Assembly (NCBI GenBank): GCA_001953115.1
Contig: LSSL01001638.1
Location: forward strand, 1-25,542
DNA: 25,542 bases
Origin: Smittium mucronatum
Taxonomy: Eukaryota; Kickxellomycota; Harpellomycetes; Harpellales; Legeriomycetaceae
Direction of reading: 5' to 3'
Shown: in pieces, positions 1-11,162 of the stretch
Numbering within the stretch: position 1 is the first letter of the stretch
Layout: each line of letters begins with the position of its first letter
Position numbers and translations under genes: made by a program
The notes under the pieces: model-generated
Told to the model about the DNA's origin: nothing
Databases searched by the model: none
What the model saw: the letters and a program-made list of their open reading frames with translations, nothing else

Positions 1-515
1 AAGCTCCTCTGCCGGACTACCGGCTGCGTACCTACGGGAAAAGGGTTCAATCTACCAATCGAAAGACCCCCCCTGGCATTGCTTCAATTAGGCTGGATGA
101 CTGAGGTTACGTGCAGTCACGAATTAAGCTCTTTTTCAATGAGCAACAGTTCATTGAAGCTATTGAGCTCCTAGTCAGAGCCTACTTCTAACAGGATTAA
201 TAAAATTAGGCTCCTATCCAAACGTGGGTTTGATCGACATGGCTTTCCTACAAATAGCTGTTAGACTCTGAGATCCGTCTGACTGTCGAACGCTGGACTT
301 ATGCACTAGACTATGTCTCAACTGTGCTAAACGATCGGTTCCTACTGTTTCGAGATGGTCCTCCTCTGGAATCGCTGTCCTCCGAATCGCTGTGCGCTAT
401 CTCCACTACTCCCAACAAAGAATAGTACAGCGCTGCGTGAAATTTTAGTCTAGTGTACTTCGAAAATTACACTATTAAGCCCCTAAAACACGGCAAGGTA
501 TTTCACTTTTAGGGA
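1..515 (-). repeat. Left copy of ~515-bp GC-richer dispersed or terminal inverted repeat
   Basis: Its reverse complement matches ~9947-11162 (gap removed) along the whole length, at roughly 85-90% identity by eye. It is clearly GC-richer than the surrounding AT-rich DNA. The outer end coincides with base 1 (base 1 pairs with 11162), so the window or contig breaks exactly at or inside the element. The inner edge is near the TTTCACTTTTAGGG segment at 501-514, with weak similarity perhaps to ~540. Four stem-loops lie at 98-228. No long reading frame is present. It could be one terminal inverted repeat of the MULE relic nearby, a solo LTR, or another non-autonomous element; no target-site duplication can be seen because the outer flank is missing. 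Confidence 0.85.
98..228 (-). repeat. Cluster of four stem-loops in left repeat copy
   Basis: Four consecutive inverted repeats are visible: TGACTG/CAGTCA (98-119), TTCAATGAGC/GTTCATTGAA with a 4-nt loop (135-158, enclosed by AGCTC/GAGCT at 127-131 and 165-169), GAGCCTACTT/AATTAGGCTC (178-213), and CCA/TGG (218-227). The same series occurs in the right copy at 10936-11066, where the two longest stems are perfect 10-bp pairs. Function unknown: transposase binding sites, a structured transcript, or cruciform-forming DNA are all possible. Confidence 0.7.
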
Positions 516-3500
516 CCGAAATACAGATCTATATAAAAATTAGTTAGATTTTACCGAAACAATGCCTTATATTAAATATGGGATTTTTTTTGATAAAGTA
601 TACTGCTGAAAAGATAAAAAATTCAAAAAAAAAAATGGAATACGTTTCGGCATAAATTTTTTTATGCATTTTTTTTAATTCATAATTCATTTTCTGGTTG
701 TAATATTTAAGCAATTTTTCCAGGTTTTTTTTAAGCATTTTATAGGCTCCGTATTTTTTTTCTAAATAAATTTCTACTTCTATTTCACAATTTTTTTTTA
801 TAATTTTGTATTAATAGAAAGAGAGTAAATTATTTTTTTGTAAAAAAATAATGATATTGAATATATATAAAAGTATTCATAGTGACCACAATGACTATTT
901 AAACACTGTTTATATTTATTTTATTTTCCAAAAGTAACAGTAAAAAATTTCTGTTTGATTTTATAACCAGTGTATTTAACTTAATAAATTAAAAAATAGT
1001 GAATATTCAATTTAATTTCTCTAAAATTAATTTGAATTATTGAGAAATCTATAGTATTTTTAATGCTAAAAATTTCAATTTTTTTGATAAATTTATGATA
1101 AAATTAAAAAATAACTTAGATAAGAATGTTATTATATTTATTTATTTAAAATTAATTCTTTTTTACCACTTGATGAACCATAAAATGAAGTTTATTTGAG
1201 GATTTTAGACGATTTTATCTTATTAAAAAATACTGTTATGAATTTTATCAATCTTAGAAATATAAGCTACCAATTAAATATAAAAAATGATTATATCAGC
1301 TTAAGATAAATTTAAATTTAAATTTGATATATTTAACCATAAATGATGAAAAAATTTTATCTTTATATAATAACTGTTTAATTCATAACGAGCAAATATT
1401 TTGGAAAATTATTTTCTTTTTTTCTAAAAAGAATTATTTTTATAAATTTTTATGCATTTTTAAATTTATCTGTATCCCAATTAAAAGATTAATTTTTATT
1501 GTAACATTTTATATATAAAATAACTAGATAATAAATTTAATTGATATTTTTCGCTCACACCAATTTTTTTTTTTTTGAAATTATTCAAAAAGACATTATT
1601 TAATTTGTATAATCAGAATATTTTTCTATTAATGAGTTTTTTTTTATATTCAAAAGTATTAGTTGTTTTTCTAAATTAGTAAAAAAAAAAATATATCAGC
1701 ATCTAAAACAAAAAAAATTCCTTCCTTCAATATTTTAAAGAGAACCCGGAAATATATACTATCATCAAAATCATAAAGCATAAAATGTACAAGTATCGCG
1801 CAAATTTCATTTAAAATTTACATAAAATAATGGATTTTTTTTTCTCAGATTATATTTAAAAAATAGTTAGAAATTTTAAATTTAGGGCTATCAGTGCAAA
1901 ATTTCACTGGATTCATTTGAATTTTGGTATATTTTTTTTTGTAAATCCCATATTTACTTGAAGCCGATGGATTTTTTTACAGTTTTAACAAATTTCATCA
2001 AAAAAAATTATGGAAGAATGTGATTTTTTTATAAATAAAAATTAAAAATAACAGAGTGAGTAAATTTAATTCAGGTTCGATATCATTTGCATTTTATTTA
2101 AATTCAGCCTTAAAATCCGAAAAAAAATAATCTCATAATAAAATTTATAATTCTTATTCTCTGCTCTTTGTTCTAGTTTCGAATCAATAAAATCAAGGTT
2201 TTTGTTTTTAGGGTGTTTGAACCATTATATCACAACATACCCCACATTATATTAAATTAATGGAATTCATAGTTTAATATAGTTATTTTGATTAAAATAC
2301 AAAAAAAAAAAAATTAGCATTAAAAGATAAATGTATTATATATTTAAAATTACTTTAAATAATCGAATTAAACCTCTGAAAAATGCGTAAAGATATCTAA
2401 AAAAACCGCACTGAATTTTTTTTTCCAATATATCTCAATTTTTTTCACATTAATATCTAATAAATAATATAGATACATCCGATTATGAGAGGTATATGGG
2501 ACAGAAGATATGATTGCTTTCGTAAATAGTTTAATAATTAAAAATTTCATAGACTTTCACTAATAGAAAAATTTCGGTGAAATGGTAAGTTTTATGTCTT
2601 ACAAAATTTAGTATGTTTTTTTCGGCTAACAAAATTTCTTCTAAAATTGATAAAAAAAATTTTAATCTAAAATCATTCGCCAAAATATTTAACTAGTTCT
2701 TAAAATTAATTTTTTTTTGCTGTAATGATGTTTTTAAGAATCAAATTGATGAATATAAACTAAAAATTGAATCTTTATTCATATAAATTATATAAAAACG
2801 AAATTATATTAGAAAAAAATGTGGTAAAAGTTTTATTAAATGCCATACCATATCTCTTCAATTTTATAATATTTTTATTTGGTTTTTAATATAAAAGAGC
2901 TTATAACTTCCTATTTTACACTTTATAAACATTGCGATTTCATGGAGTGATGGGGTTCATATTTAAAAAATATTTAAAAACCTAATGAAGAATTAAAAAT
3001 TAAAAGTTCGAAAATTAAAATTTTTATAGCTCTATAAATTAGGTATTTTGATATGATAAAATTCCTATTCCAGAAATCTATGAGTATTTAATGTTCTTTA
3101 AATAATATTATTGAGCTTTTGATCAAAATTGAGTCACAAAGAAATGTCTCTTTAAGATAATAGTAATAATAATAATAATAAAATTCAAAATAATATTTAC
3201 GGAAAATAATATTTAAAAAGGTTTAAAAAACGAGTATCATACATATATTGTTTTATAATAAGTATGAGAGAAAAAAAATTTATATTAAAAAATTACTTAT
3301 TCAAATTTATGATGTGATTTCTTCGTGTTTAGCTGATAAAAAATTGTCAGTTTTACTCAAAAATTGACAATTTGGGCAAAAATTAACAAAAAAATTATAA
3401 GTGAATAAATTTAGATATGATAATACCACATTGTGTAATTTTTCATTTAAAATCTTTCAAATAACCCTATGGGCATTTATTCTGCCCAGTTAAAATGTAA

Positions 3501-6500
3501 TATTTTTTTTTACATAATAGGAAATTTTTAATAAGTATTTTTCTTCAGTTAACTATTTTTGATCATATTTGTTATTAATAAAGACTTTTATTTTGAAATC
3601 GAAAATTTATTGCCAATTAAATGAGTATTTATTCTCATTTCTTAGAAAAATTATTTAAATTGGCAAAAAATAAAGATGGAATGTTTTTGCTTCTCGATTA
3701 AAAAAAAATTGTCTAAAGTTTTAATCTTGAAAATTGATAGGTTTTAAACAGTGAAAAACGCAATTTGATTTCATTGTGCATAAGTATAAGTTTAGAATCA
3801 ATTTGATTTTTTGTTAATTTAATTGACTATTTTTGATCCAAATTGACAGCTTTTGACTTTTTGACCTTTTTTTCATCCATATATACTTATTTAGTTCATT
3901 TTTGTGCCAATTTTATTAAATTTCAATAATTATTTGAGTAATTCCTTTTTTTAAAAAAATGATATAAAAAGATAGCATATAGACAGTTTAAAATTTAAAA
4001 AAACAATAGCAATAATAAAACATTAGCTTAATAATTAGTTTAAAAATATTCAATATACAGAATTTTTTTTTTAATTGGCCTCTAAATTGAATATGTTTTT
4101 ACTTATAGCTTGAAAAACGCTTATGAATGATATAGGAGAAAGAATAATACATGCTGATTTATGAGAGTTAGAGCCTCATAATGAGGTTTACTGATTAAAT
4201 TTGTTAAATAAATTCCTTTTAACTAATTTTTAAAGTGATTTTTTACTGATCTTATATAGATTTCCTTAAAAAAATTCATTACAGGAATTTTGGGTATGAA
4301 ATATTAAAATAATTACCGAATATCTCTCGCTCCTTATTTAATGTTTTCATAGTACCTTAAACTGATGTTGCGAATATTTTTTTTTTCTGAAAGACATGAT
4401 GATGTGATAAAATGAATAAAAAACAAGCAAGAATCCAGTAATGGGGCTGACGAAAACTTCTAGGATTTTTTTAATTTGGTAATATTGTTTTTTACTCCAG
4501 TAGAAAAGAACTATTAGAAAGTATAATCTATGAAAATTATATATATAAATACACTTAAATATTTTAAATTTATCCTGATAATATTTAAGAAAATATAAAG
4601 GGCTTTACACATTTTGTAACTCGAAAATTTCAATGAATTTTTAGCAACTTAACTCTTTGGGATATTTTTCCATGATGATTTCTATAAATACGGTTGCAAA
4701 CGTGAAAAATAACAAAAGAATGTTAAATATGTCAAAAAAATTATATTTCTAAGATTAAAGATTAGTATTACGACTTTAATTGAAAATAAAAAAAACATTT
4801 ATTTTTTGCGATATTTCTAAAAAAATATATATATAAATAAAGTTTGACAAAAATTTCTCTTAAAAAAAATAAAATTCATAGATAAATAATTAAATTTGGA
4901 TAAAGAGCCTCTGCTCGAGAATGTGTGCCTTATGAAAAAGTAAAATTTTCAAAAGAGAAACAGGAAAAAAATAAAATTTTTAACAGAAAAAATCAATTCA
5001 TAGAACTTTAAATCTACAGAAAAGTTAAATAGAAGAGTTTAAAGATGGAAATTCAAGCTTCATGGTACTATTTCAAGCAAAAAAAAAACAATGGTCATTA
5101 AATATAGGGAAAAATTCGGCATTAGAATTTTAAAATGGGTGAATAATCCTAAAAATTAATGATAAAAATATGTAAAAGAAATTAAATAATTTGAATTGAT
5201 AAATTAGATTTATTTAATATGAGTTAAGGTCATTTGCTAAAAAAAATAAATCAGAACGAAAACATCTGTGAAGGCTAAGCTGATAATATACCAAGTCGAA
5301 GTTTCAAAAACTCAGTATAAAATTATAAAAAAATTCTATTAAAGGGTAAAAAATTTATCTGCGATATAAAAAAGAAAAGGATCTTTCTAAAATAAAAATT
5401 ATCCTGAAACAAGATCACTTGAATTTTAACGCGAGCTTAAAATATTGATATATTAATAATATATAAATGGAATAAATAAAAAATAAGTGATATTAATTAC
5501 ATTTGATTTAAAGGATATCCAGTTCAGAGTGTTCTTAATATATATAATAATAAATGGACTATTTTAATATTTTATCCTAATTTTATATGCACTTTCTATC
5601 ATAATATTTCATTTCTATGAATTTAAATGGAATTTTTTGAAAATAAACCTCAATTTTTTTGCTAATTTTTAGGATATGGAGCATAAATCCGGCGATATGT
5701 TTACAAAATTAATCATTTATAATATTATTATCGCATTATATTTATATAGTTGTAATTCTGTATATTTATTTATTATGTTTAAAGTATTTCATTGATTTTT
5801 TTTTAAAATAAAGACACAGAAATAATGATGAAAGCTAATTAAAACTAGAATTTTTTTTTAAGTCATTAAAAATAATTTTAAACTTCTTTTGAGAATATTT
5901 TTAGTCTTAGATAATTAGTATATAAAGTAAAAGATGCATTTATGTGCCGACTAAAGATCAATATTATAAAAAATAAAATAGGGATACTAGAATAAAGAAT
6001 TAAACTATTTAAATTTTAATCAAATTTCGATGAAATTATTATTCAATAGTAATAATAAAGTTCCAATAAAAATATATGGGTATAATTTATACAAAATCTT
6101 TTTTTTTAATATAATTTCACAAATAAATGTCAAAAAATAAAAAGAATGGCGATTGTAAAATTTATATTTTAAGAAATTAAATAATAATGGAATAATGTAG
6201 ACAGTTATTAATCGAAAGTAACATTTATAATAATTATATTTGTCACAGATACTAAAAAATATTTCTCGAGTCGGTAAAAAGTGATTATGGAGATGATAAA
6301 GCTAGATAGAGGGTTGAAGTAGAAAAGAAAAATCTTTGATATTTTTTTTAATTAAATTTTTAGTCGAAAATAGATAACTTAAATATAATGTCTCGATAAT
6401 TAAATTTTAGATATAAAAAAGAATTTTTAATAATTATTTTAGATTATATATTTACAAATGATAATGTGTATATACGTATATAATTTATCCATTTAAATAT

Positions 6501-8260
6501 ATATAACGCAAAAAAATAATACTAAATTATGAATATTCAAAGAAAAATATCGGAAGATTTTTTTTCAAAAATTTCTTCGTTAAAATACTGCACTTTTTCG
6601 CAGCTTTACTTATCAATTTTTCTTAATTTAAAATTTTATTTTATCACTACTACACTGATTTAATATAGCATATAAATATAATTAATATTATTAAAAAAAA
6701 ATCCTAATAACGAAAAATTATTTATAATTATTTAAATTTGTGAAAGTTGGTTTTTTTTTATTTCTGTTAACTCAGAGTTTTTATTTGTAAAAATAAAATT
6801 TGATATTAACCCATTATATGCCCAAATTCAATTCCCGTTTCAATTTTTTCGTATTTATATTGGATTAAATCCATTATTAATCGAATACCATACAAAAAAA
6901 AACTAGTCCAATGATAATATTGAGCTAAAATTGAGCTCTTATTTTTTATTATATACCCTAAAATTAAAATTTAAGATTGTTTTTGCAATTTTTTTGGTCT
7001 ATTTTTGTTGTAATCATATAGTTTTAATTTTTCAGGGTCGATGATATAAAATCAATTTTCAATTTTTTTTAATTAATATGGGTAATTTTATCATAATATT
7101 CGGTAGATCAATAAATTTCTTCAGTTTAAATCATTGATATACTCGAATGGGAATGCAGGGAAAAAAAAAAATTCGAACCCATAATAGTTAAATTTTAGTT
7201 TATACATTTTTAAATTGTTTTTAAAAATTTATGCAAAATACACAGCGTAGTATCAGGAAATTTTTACAGTTTTTATATGTTAAACTACATTGATCCAATT
7301 CTATTTCACCTTATACTGCTTAATTAGTGAAAATTTGCCCAATTTACATGCCAAGAAATTTATTTTTAATTAAATTGACCTCTCTTTTTTTTTAACGGGA
7401 AATTTATCTTAAAGTCAATAAAATGCTCTAAAAACTAATTTAAAAAAATTAAAAAAAGTGAAATTTTTTCAAAAAAAATTCCTCCTCAATTGGCTTCTCA
7501 CACAGATTTCATTAATCTCAAAAAAATTCTAAAATAATAGAGGTAATTAATACAAGTATTCCCCCTTTTTAAATACAGGAGGTTTGAAATGCCCAAATAA
7601 AAAAAAAACTAAGCTCTTTTTTCCTACATCTCCTCTTTCCGTTATTGAATATCTCATATATATCTAAATTATCTAAATATTATTTTTCAAATCAATGCTA
7701 TTAAACGTCTTTTTTTTATACTACAATGATATATCTTATTAATAAGAACGATGTATGAAAATAGAAAGATCTATACATTGCCATAGAAAAAACGAGATAA
7801 TAACTATTTGCAATCAAATTTAAACCTTTAAACATAGGTTTGTAAATAAAAAATAAAGTCTCTCATTTTTATTCCAAATAATAATATTAAATCATAAATA
7901 TGGTTTGAAACCCTTTTATAAATGATTTGTAAATTTTCAATTGAATCAATTTAAAATTGTTTTTTAGACATTGAATTCATAAAGTTTTTTGAAAATTTCA
8001 TATTTCAAAAGATGTATATAATACAATTTGCAATCAATACTCAAAATATTTCTTCATTTTAAAATTCTCCTTCATCGCCATATTTTCTGATGATATTTTT
8101 AGTATATTCTATTTCCAAATATGTAGTATAATTATAAATAACTTATATCTAAGCTAATATTGAGTATTTAAAATCATTAATTTTTTTATAAAATGAATAT
8201 CAAAATATAATTAATTTTTTTTGATTAACTTATAATTTTTTTATGATGCATTAAGTTTTT
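516..8260. other. AT-rich region without recognisable genes
   Basis: About 7.7 kb dominated by A/T homopolymers. The few open frames of about 60 codons (544-738 minus, 1324-1518 plus, 2368-2550 minus) translate to Lys/Ile/Phe/Asn-rich strings typical of chance frames in such DNA. No conserved motif, splice-joined coding series, tRNA or rRNA was recognised. Small structures seen are a (TAA)6 run at 3164-3181 and a 9-bp inverted repeat AAATTGTCA/TGACAATTT near 3342-3374. This may be the interior of a very old element or plain intergenic DNA. Confidence 0.6.
3164..3181. repeat. (TAA)6 microsatellite
   Basis: Six uninterrupted TAA units in AT-rich noncoding DNA. Confidence 0.8.
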
Positions 8261-9640
8261 TTAATCTTTTCTGTATTCTAAGTACATCTTCCTTGGATTC
8301 CACCCAATTTTTTTGAAAAATTCAATTCTATCATTATTTCCCGTGTTTCCCTTTTCCTTTTCCAAAAAATCGAAAATAAGGGTTTAGTTTAGTTTTATTT
8401 TTTCTAATATCATCTTAAATCTATTATGCAAGGCTTCCAAAAGAAAGTCAGTTTTAATAAATACATTTATATCAGCATAATATTGGCTCTGATTTATTTG
8501 TGGTTGTAGAGGTTTAATACTTGTTTAGAACCAAGCATAATTTTACCTGATACGTAAATTTTATTGGAATATTTTGCCATTTCTTCCCTTTTTTATTGGA
8601 ATTGCTGTCAAATAGAACTTTAAAGAGTAATAAAAATCCCTTGGAAGAGAAAGTGATAATGATAATAAAGAACGAAAATATTTATTGATATCTCTAATGG
8701 TTTCATAGATATAATCCTGTTATGGTATATATATTTCTACGGCTCAGTATTTGGTTGGATCGATATGAAAAAAGCAAAAAAAAACCATTGGGTTCAGTAA
8801 ATAACTCGATTTTTTTGTATAGTTGACTTTAAAAAGTCATAAACAGCTCTTAGTGAGCCTATTTTTCAAAAAACCACACTCTTTCGATAATTTATATCTA
8901 TTTTGTAACATTTTTTATAGCCTTCTTGTTTTTAAATGTGGATAAAGAAGTGTACCAAAAAAAAACTGATACAGAATAATTGAAATTTTTCGAAAAAATA
9001 CGCTCAAAAATTGTTGGAGAAGTTTTAAAAGTCATATCTATCTTCATTTTCTGATTTGCATAGGATTTACGGATTTTGAAATGAAGATAAAATCAACATT
9101 TTTGTTTCAGAGTCATCAGGTATATTTGAGTAAATTAAAAATAGCTCTTCACCCAAGGTTTTAAACCCCACTTATCTAAAGAAGCAAGAATTTTTAATTG
9201 TATTTGTAACTTTTGTAAATTTATTTTATCTATATTTATTTATAGGAAGATTTAGCGACTTTATTTAAAAATGGGAGTATATAATAGCGTTATCCAACCC
9301 GTATATTTGCCTCTAATAGCTTAGATGAGTATGGATTTTTAGCTATTATAGAAAGCTCCTTTAATATCTTTATATTCCCATTTTTAATCAAATAATCTGT
9401 AAAATCTGCATGATTGTGGTCTTTTCGAATTTTAAATTCTATCCCACTCTAATTGTTCTTATATTCCCCTTTTATGATTTTCAGATAATAATAATCCAAC
9501 GAGTAACGCAATTTATTTATTTATTTATTTATAGATTTTTTTGTAATAAAAATATGCCTTGTATGCAAGACCAGCTTTGATTTAACAGGTTTTGTAAGGT
9601 ATTTGGTTTTATCTTTCTCAGGCCTCCATTATCTACTCAT
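8261..9640 (-). pseudogene. Decayed MULE (Mutator-like) transposase with FLYWCH-type N-terminus
   Basis: Reading the minus strand in changing frames recovers the MULE transposase motifs in order. At about 9640-9450 is a degraded FLYWCH-like start (KSKLVLHTRHIFITK). At 9410-9418 is the HNH of KDHNHADFTDYL, which opens a frame of about 50 codons closed by TAA at 9290-9292. The first catalytic Asp context is DMTFKTSPTIFE, with the Asp at 9036-9038 (family: DGTFKTxPxxF). The second is VYDFLKSTIQ, with the Asp at 8836-8838 (family: TDFExA). CFFH lies at 8765-8776 (family: GCxFH). LEALHNRFKMILEK has the catalytic Glu at 8435-8437 (family: NNxxExWHxxF). Spacings of about 67, 20 and 110 residues suit the DDE fold. 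Stops and shifts, including one at a T9 run between DFL and CFFH, show it is dead. The frame fades out at a TAA at 8261-8263. Confidence 0.8.
9511..9533. repeat. (TTTA)n microsatellite inside the MULE relic
   Basis: Five to six ATTT units lie between the FLYWCH-like start and the HNH segment of the transposase relic. They introduce repeated in-frame stops and probably arose after the gene died. Confidence 0.8.
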
Positions 9641-9946
9641 TTTCCCTGATCAGTAACCAAAAAGCAGCATTTATTATTTTTACACTAAATGTATGCAAGA
9701 AGAAATAGCGTCATACTGGATAAAATTGCTTACTAATATTCGAAAAAAGCTGAAAATATAAAGAAATACTTATTTTATTTTAATTAAATTTATTAAGTTT
9801 TTACGGCCTTTAAATTTTCGATAGGTTTATTTATCAGTTTATATCAGATGTAATAGGGTAAATGGGGTCTAGATGAAATGTGAATTAGGTATAAAAATTG
9901 GATGAAATTTCCTAATACCATTCCTATATCCAACTCCCATTTCATC
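9641..9946. other. Spacer between MULE relic and right repeat copy
   Basis: No coding signal was recognised. A 9-bp inverted repeat GGATGAAAT/ATTTCATCC lies at about 9899-9947, next to the edge of the right repeat copy. The transposase relic therefore begins only about 300 bp inside that repeat and reads away from it. Confidence 0.5.
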
Positions 9947-10032
9947 CCCTAAGAGTGAAATACCTTGTCACAGTTTAGGGTCATAAGTAGTGCACTTTTC
10001 GAATTACATATATTAAAATTTGACATAGCGTC

Positions 10033-10829
10033 GTACTATTCTTGGTTGGGAGTAGTGAAAACAGCGCGTAGTGATTCGGAGGACAGCGATTCCAGAGGAA
10101 GACCTTTTCGAAACAGGAGGAACCGGNNNNNNNNNNNNNNNNNNNNNNNNNNNNNNNNNNNNNNNNNNNNNNNNNNNNNNNNNNNNNNNNNNNNNNNNNN
10201 NNNNNNNNNNNNNNNNNNNNNNNNNNNNNNNNNNNNNNNNNNNNNNNNNNNNNNNNNNNNNNNNNNNNNNNNNNNNNNNNNNNNNNNNNNNNNNNNNNNN
10301 NNNNNNNNNNNNNNNNNNNNNNNNNNNNNNNNNNNNNNNNNNNNNNNNNNNNNNNNNNNNNNNNNNNNNNNNNNNNNNNNNNNNNNNNNNNNNNNNNNNN
10401 NNNNNNNNNNNNNNNNNNNNNNNNNNNNNNNNNNNNNNNNNNNNNNNNNNNNNNNNNNNNNNNNNNNNNNNNNNNNNNNNNNNNNNNNNNNNNNNNNNNN
10501 NNNNNNNNNNNNNNNNNNNNNNNNNNNNNNNNNNNNNNNNNNNNNNNNNNNNNNNNNNNNNNNNNNNNNNNNNNNNNNNNNNNNNNNNNNNNNNNNNNNN
10601 NNNNNNNNNNNNNNNNNNNNNNNNNNNNNNNNNNNNNNNNNNNNNNNNNNNNNNNNNNNNNNNNNNNNNNNNNNNNNNNNNNNNNNNNNNNNNNNNNNNN
10701 NNNNNNNNNNNNNNNNNNNNNNNNNNNNNNNNNNNGTACTATTCTTGGTTGGGAGTAGTGAAAACAGCGCGTAGTGATTCGGAGGACAGCGATTCCAGAG
10801 GAAGACCTTTTCGAAACAGGAGGAACCGG
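10033..10829 (+). repeat. Exact 94-bp direct duplicate flanking the N run
   Basis: 10033-10126 and 10736-10829 are identical over 94 bases (GTACTATTCTTGG to GAGGAACCGG), 703 bp apart, ending and starting exactly at the gap. The left repeat copy contains this segment once. The simplest reading is two contig ends that overlap but were not merged. Confidence 0.9.
10127..10735. other. Assembly gap (609 N)
   Basis: Run of 609 unknown bases inside the right repeat copy. Both frames that appear to cross it (about 9965-10774 and 10071-10853) are products of reading through N and are not genes. Confidence 0.98.
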
Positions 10830-10935
10830 TCGTTTAGCATAGCTGAGACATAGTCTAGTGCACAGGTCTAGCGTTCGACAGTCAGACGGATCTCAGCGTC
10901 TAACATCTATTTGTAGGAAAGTCATGTAGATCAAT

Positions 10936-11066
10936 CCCACGTTTGGGTAGGAGCCTAATTTTATTAATCCTGTTAGAATTAGGCTCTGAATATTAGCTCA
11001 ATAGCTTCAATGAACAATAGTTCATTGAAAAAGAGCTTAATTCTTGACTGCATGTAACTTCAGTCA
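10936..11066 (+). repeat. Cluster of four stem-loops in right repeat copy
   Basis: CCCA/TGGG (10936-10947), GAGCCTAATT/AATTAGGCTC (10951-10986, perfect 10-bp stem, 16-nt loop), TTCAATGAAC/GTTCATTGAA (11006-11029, perfect 10-bp stem, 4-nt loop) and TGACTG/CAGTCA (11045-11066). The series matches 98-228 of the left copy in reverse orientation. Confidence 0.75.
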
Positions 11067-11162
11067 TACACTTACTTGAAGCAATGTCAGGGGGGGTCTT
11101 TCGGTTGGTAGATTGTACTCTTTTACCGTAGATACACAGCCAGTAGTCCGGCAGAGGAGCTT

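Larger units (their letters stand above)
9947..11162 (+). repeat. Right copy of ~515-bp repeat, interrupted by assembly gap
   Basis: Inverted relative to the copy at 1-515. The edges are CCCCTAAGAGTGAAATACC at ~9947 and GGCAGAGGAGCTT at 11162. Removing the N run and one of the two identical 94-bp blocks leaves about 513 bp, the same length as the uninterrupted left copy. Most differences between copies have G or C in the left copy and A or T here, so this copy may be older or more mutated. A 37-codon stretch ending in TAG at 10851-10853 stays open in both copies, but with mostly amino-acid-changing differences. Confidence 0.85.

Noticed and set aside
1..515. Repeat as a tRNA-derived SINE (GGTTCAATCTACC and TAGCTCAATAGC resemble B and A boxes)
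   Set aside because: The two box-like strings lie on opposite strands, so they cannot form one internal pol III promoter.
544..738. 64-codon minus-strand frame beside the left repeat
   Set aside because: Lys/Phe/Ile-rich low-complexity product with no motif, as expected by chance in such AT-rich DNA; the same holds for 1324-1518, 2368-2550, 23801-23983 and 24324-24512.
7160..7190. GGTTCGAAT followed by a T run on the minus strand, resembling a tRNA B box and terminator
   Set aside because: No acceptor stem, anticodon arm or A box at the right distance; the T run follows too soon.
9965..10853. Two long plus-strand frames crossing the N run
   Set aside because: Most codons are N; the real bases lie in the duplicated ends of the repeat. 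The frame at 9965 also lacks an ATG.
9947..11162. Repeat as a solo LTR (TGTTAGA and TCTAACA strings)
   Set aside because: TCTAACA precedes TGTTAGA, and neither lies at an edge of the homologous block; no primer binding site or reverse transcriptase motif was seen. Not excluded, only unsupported.
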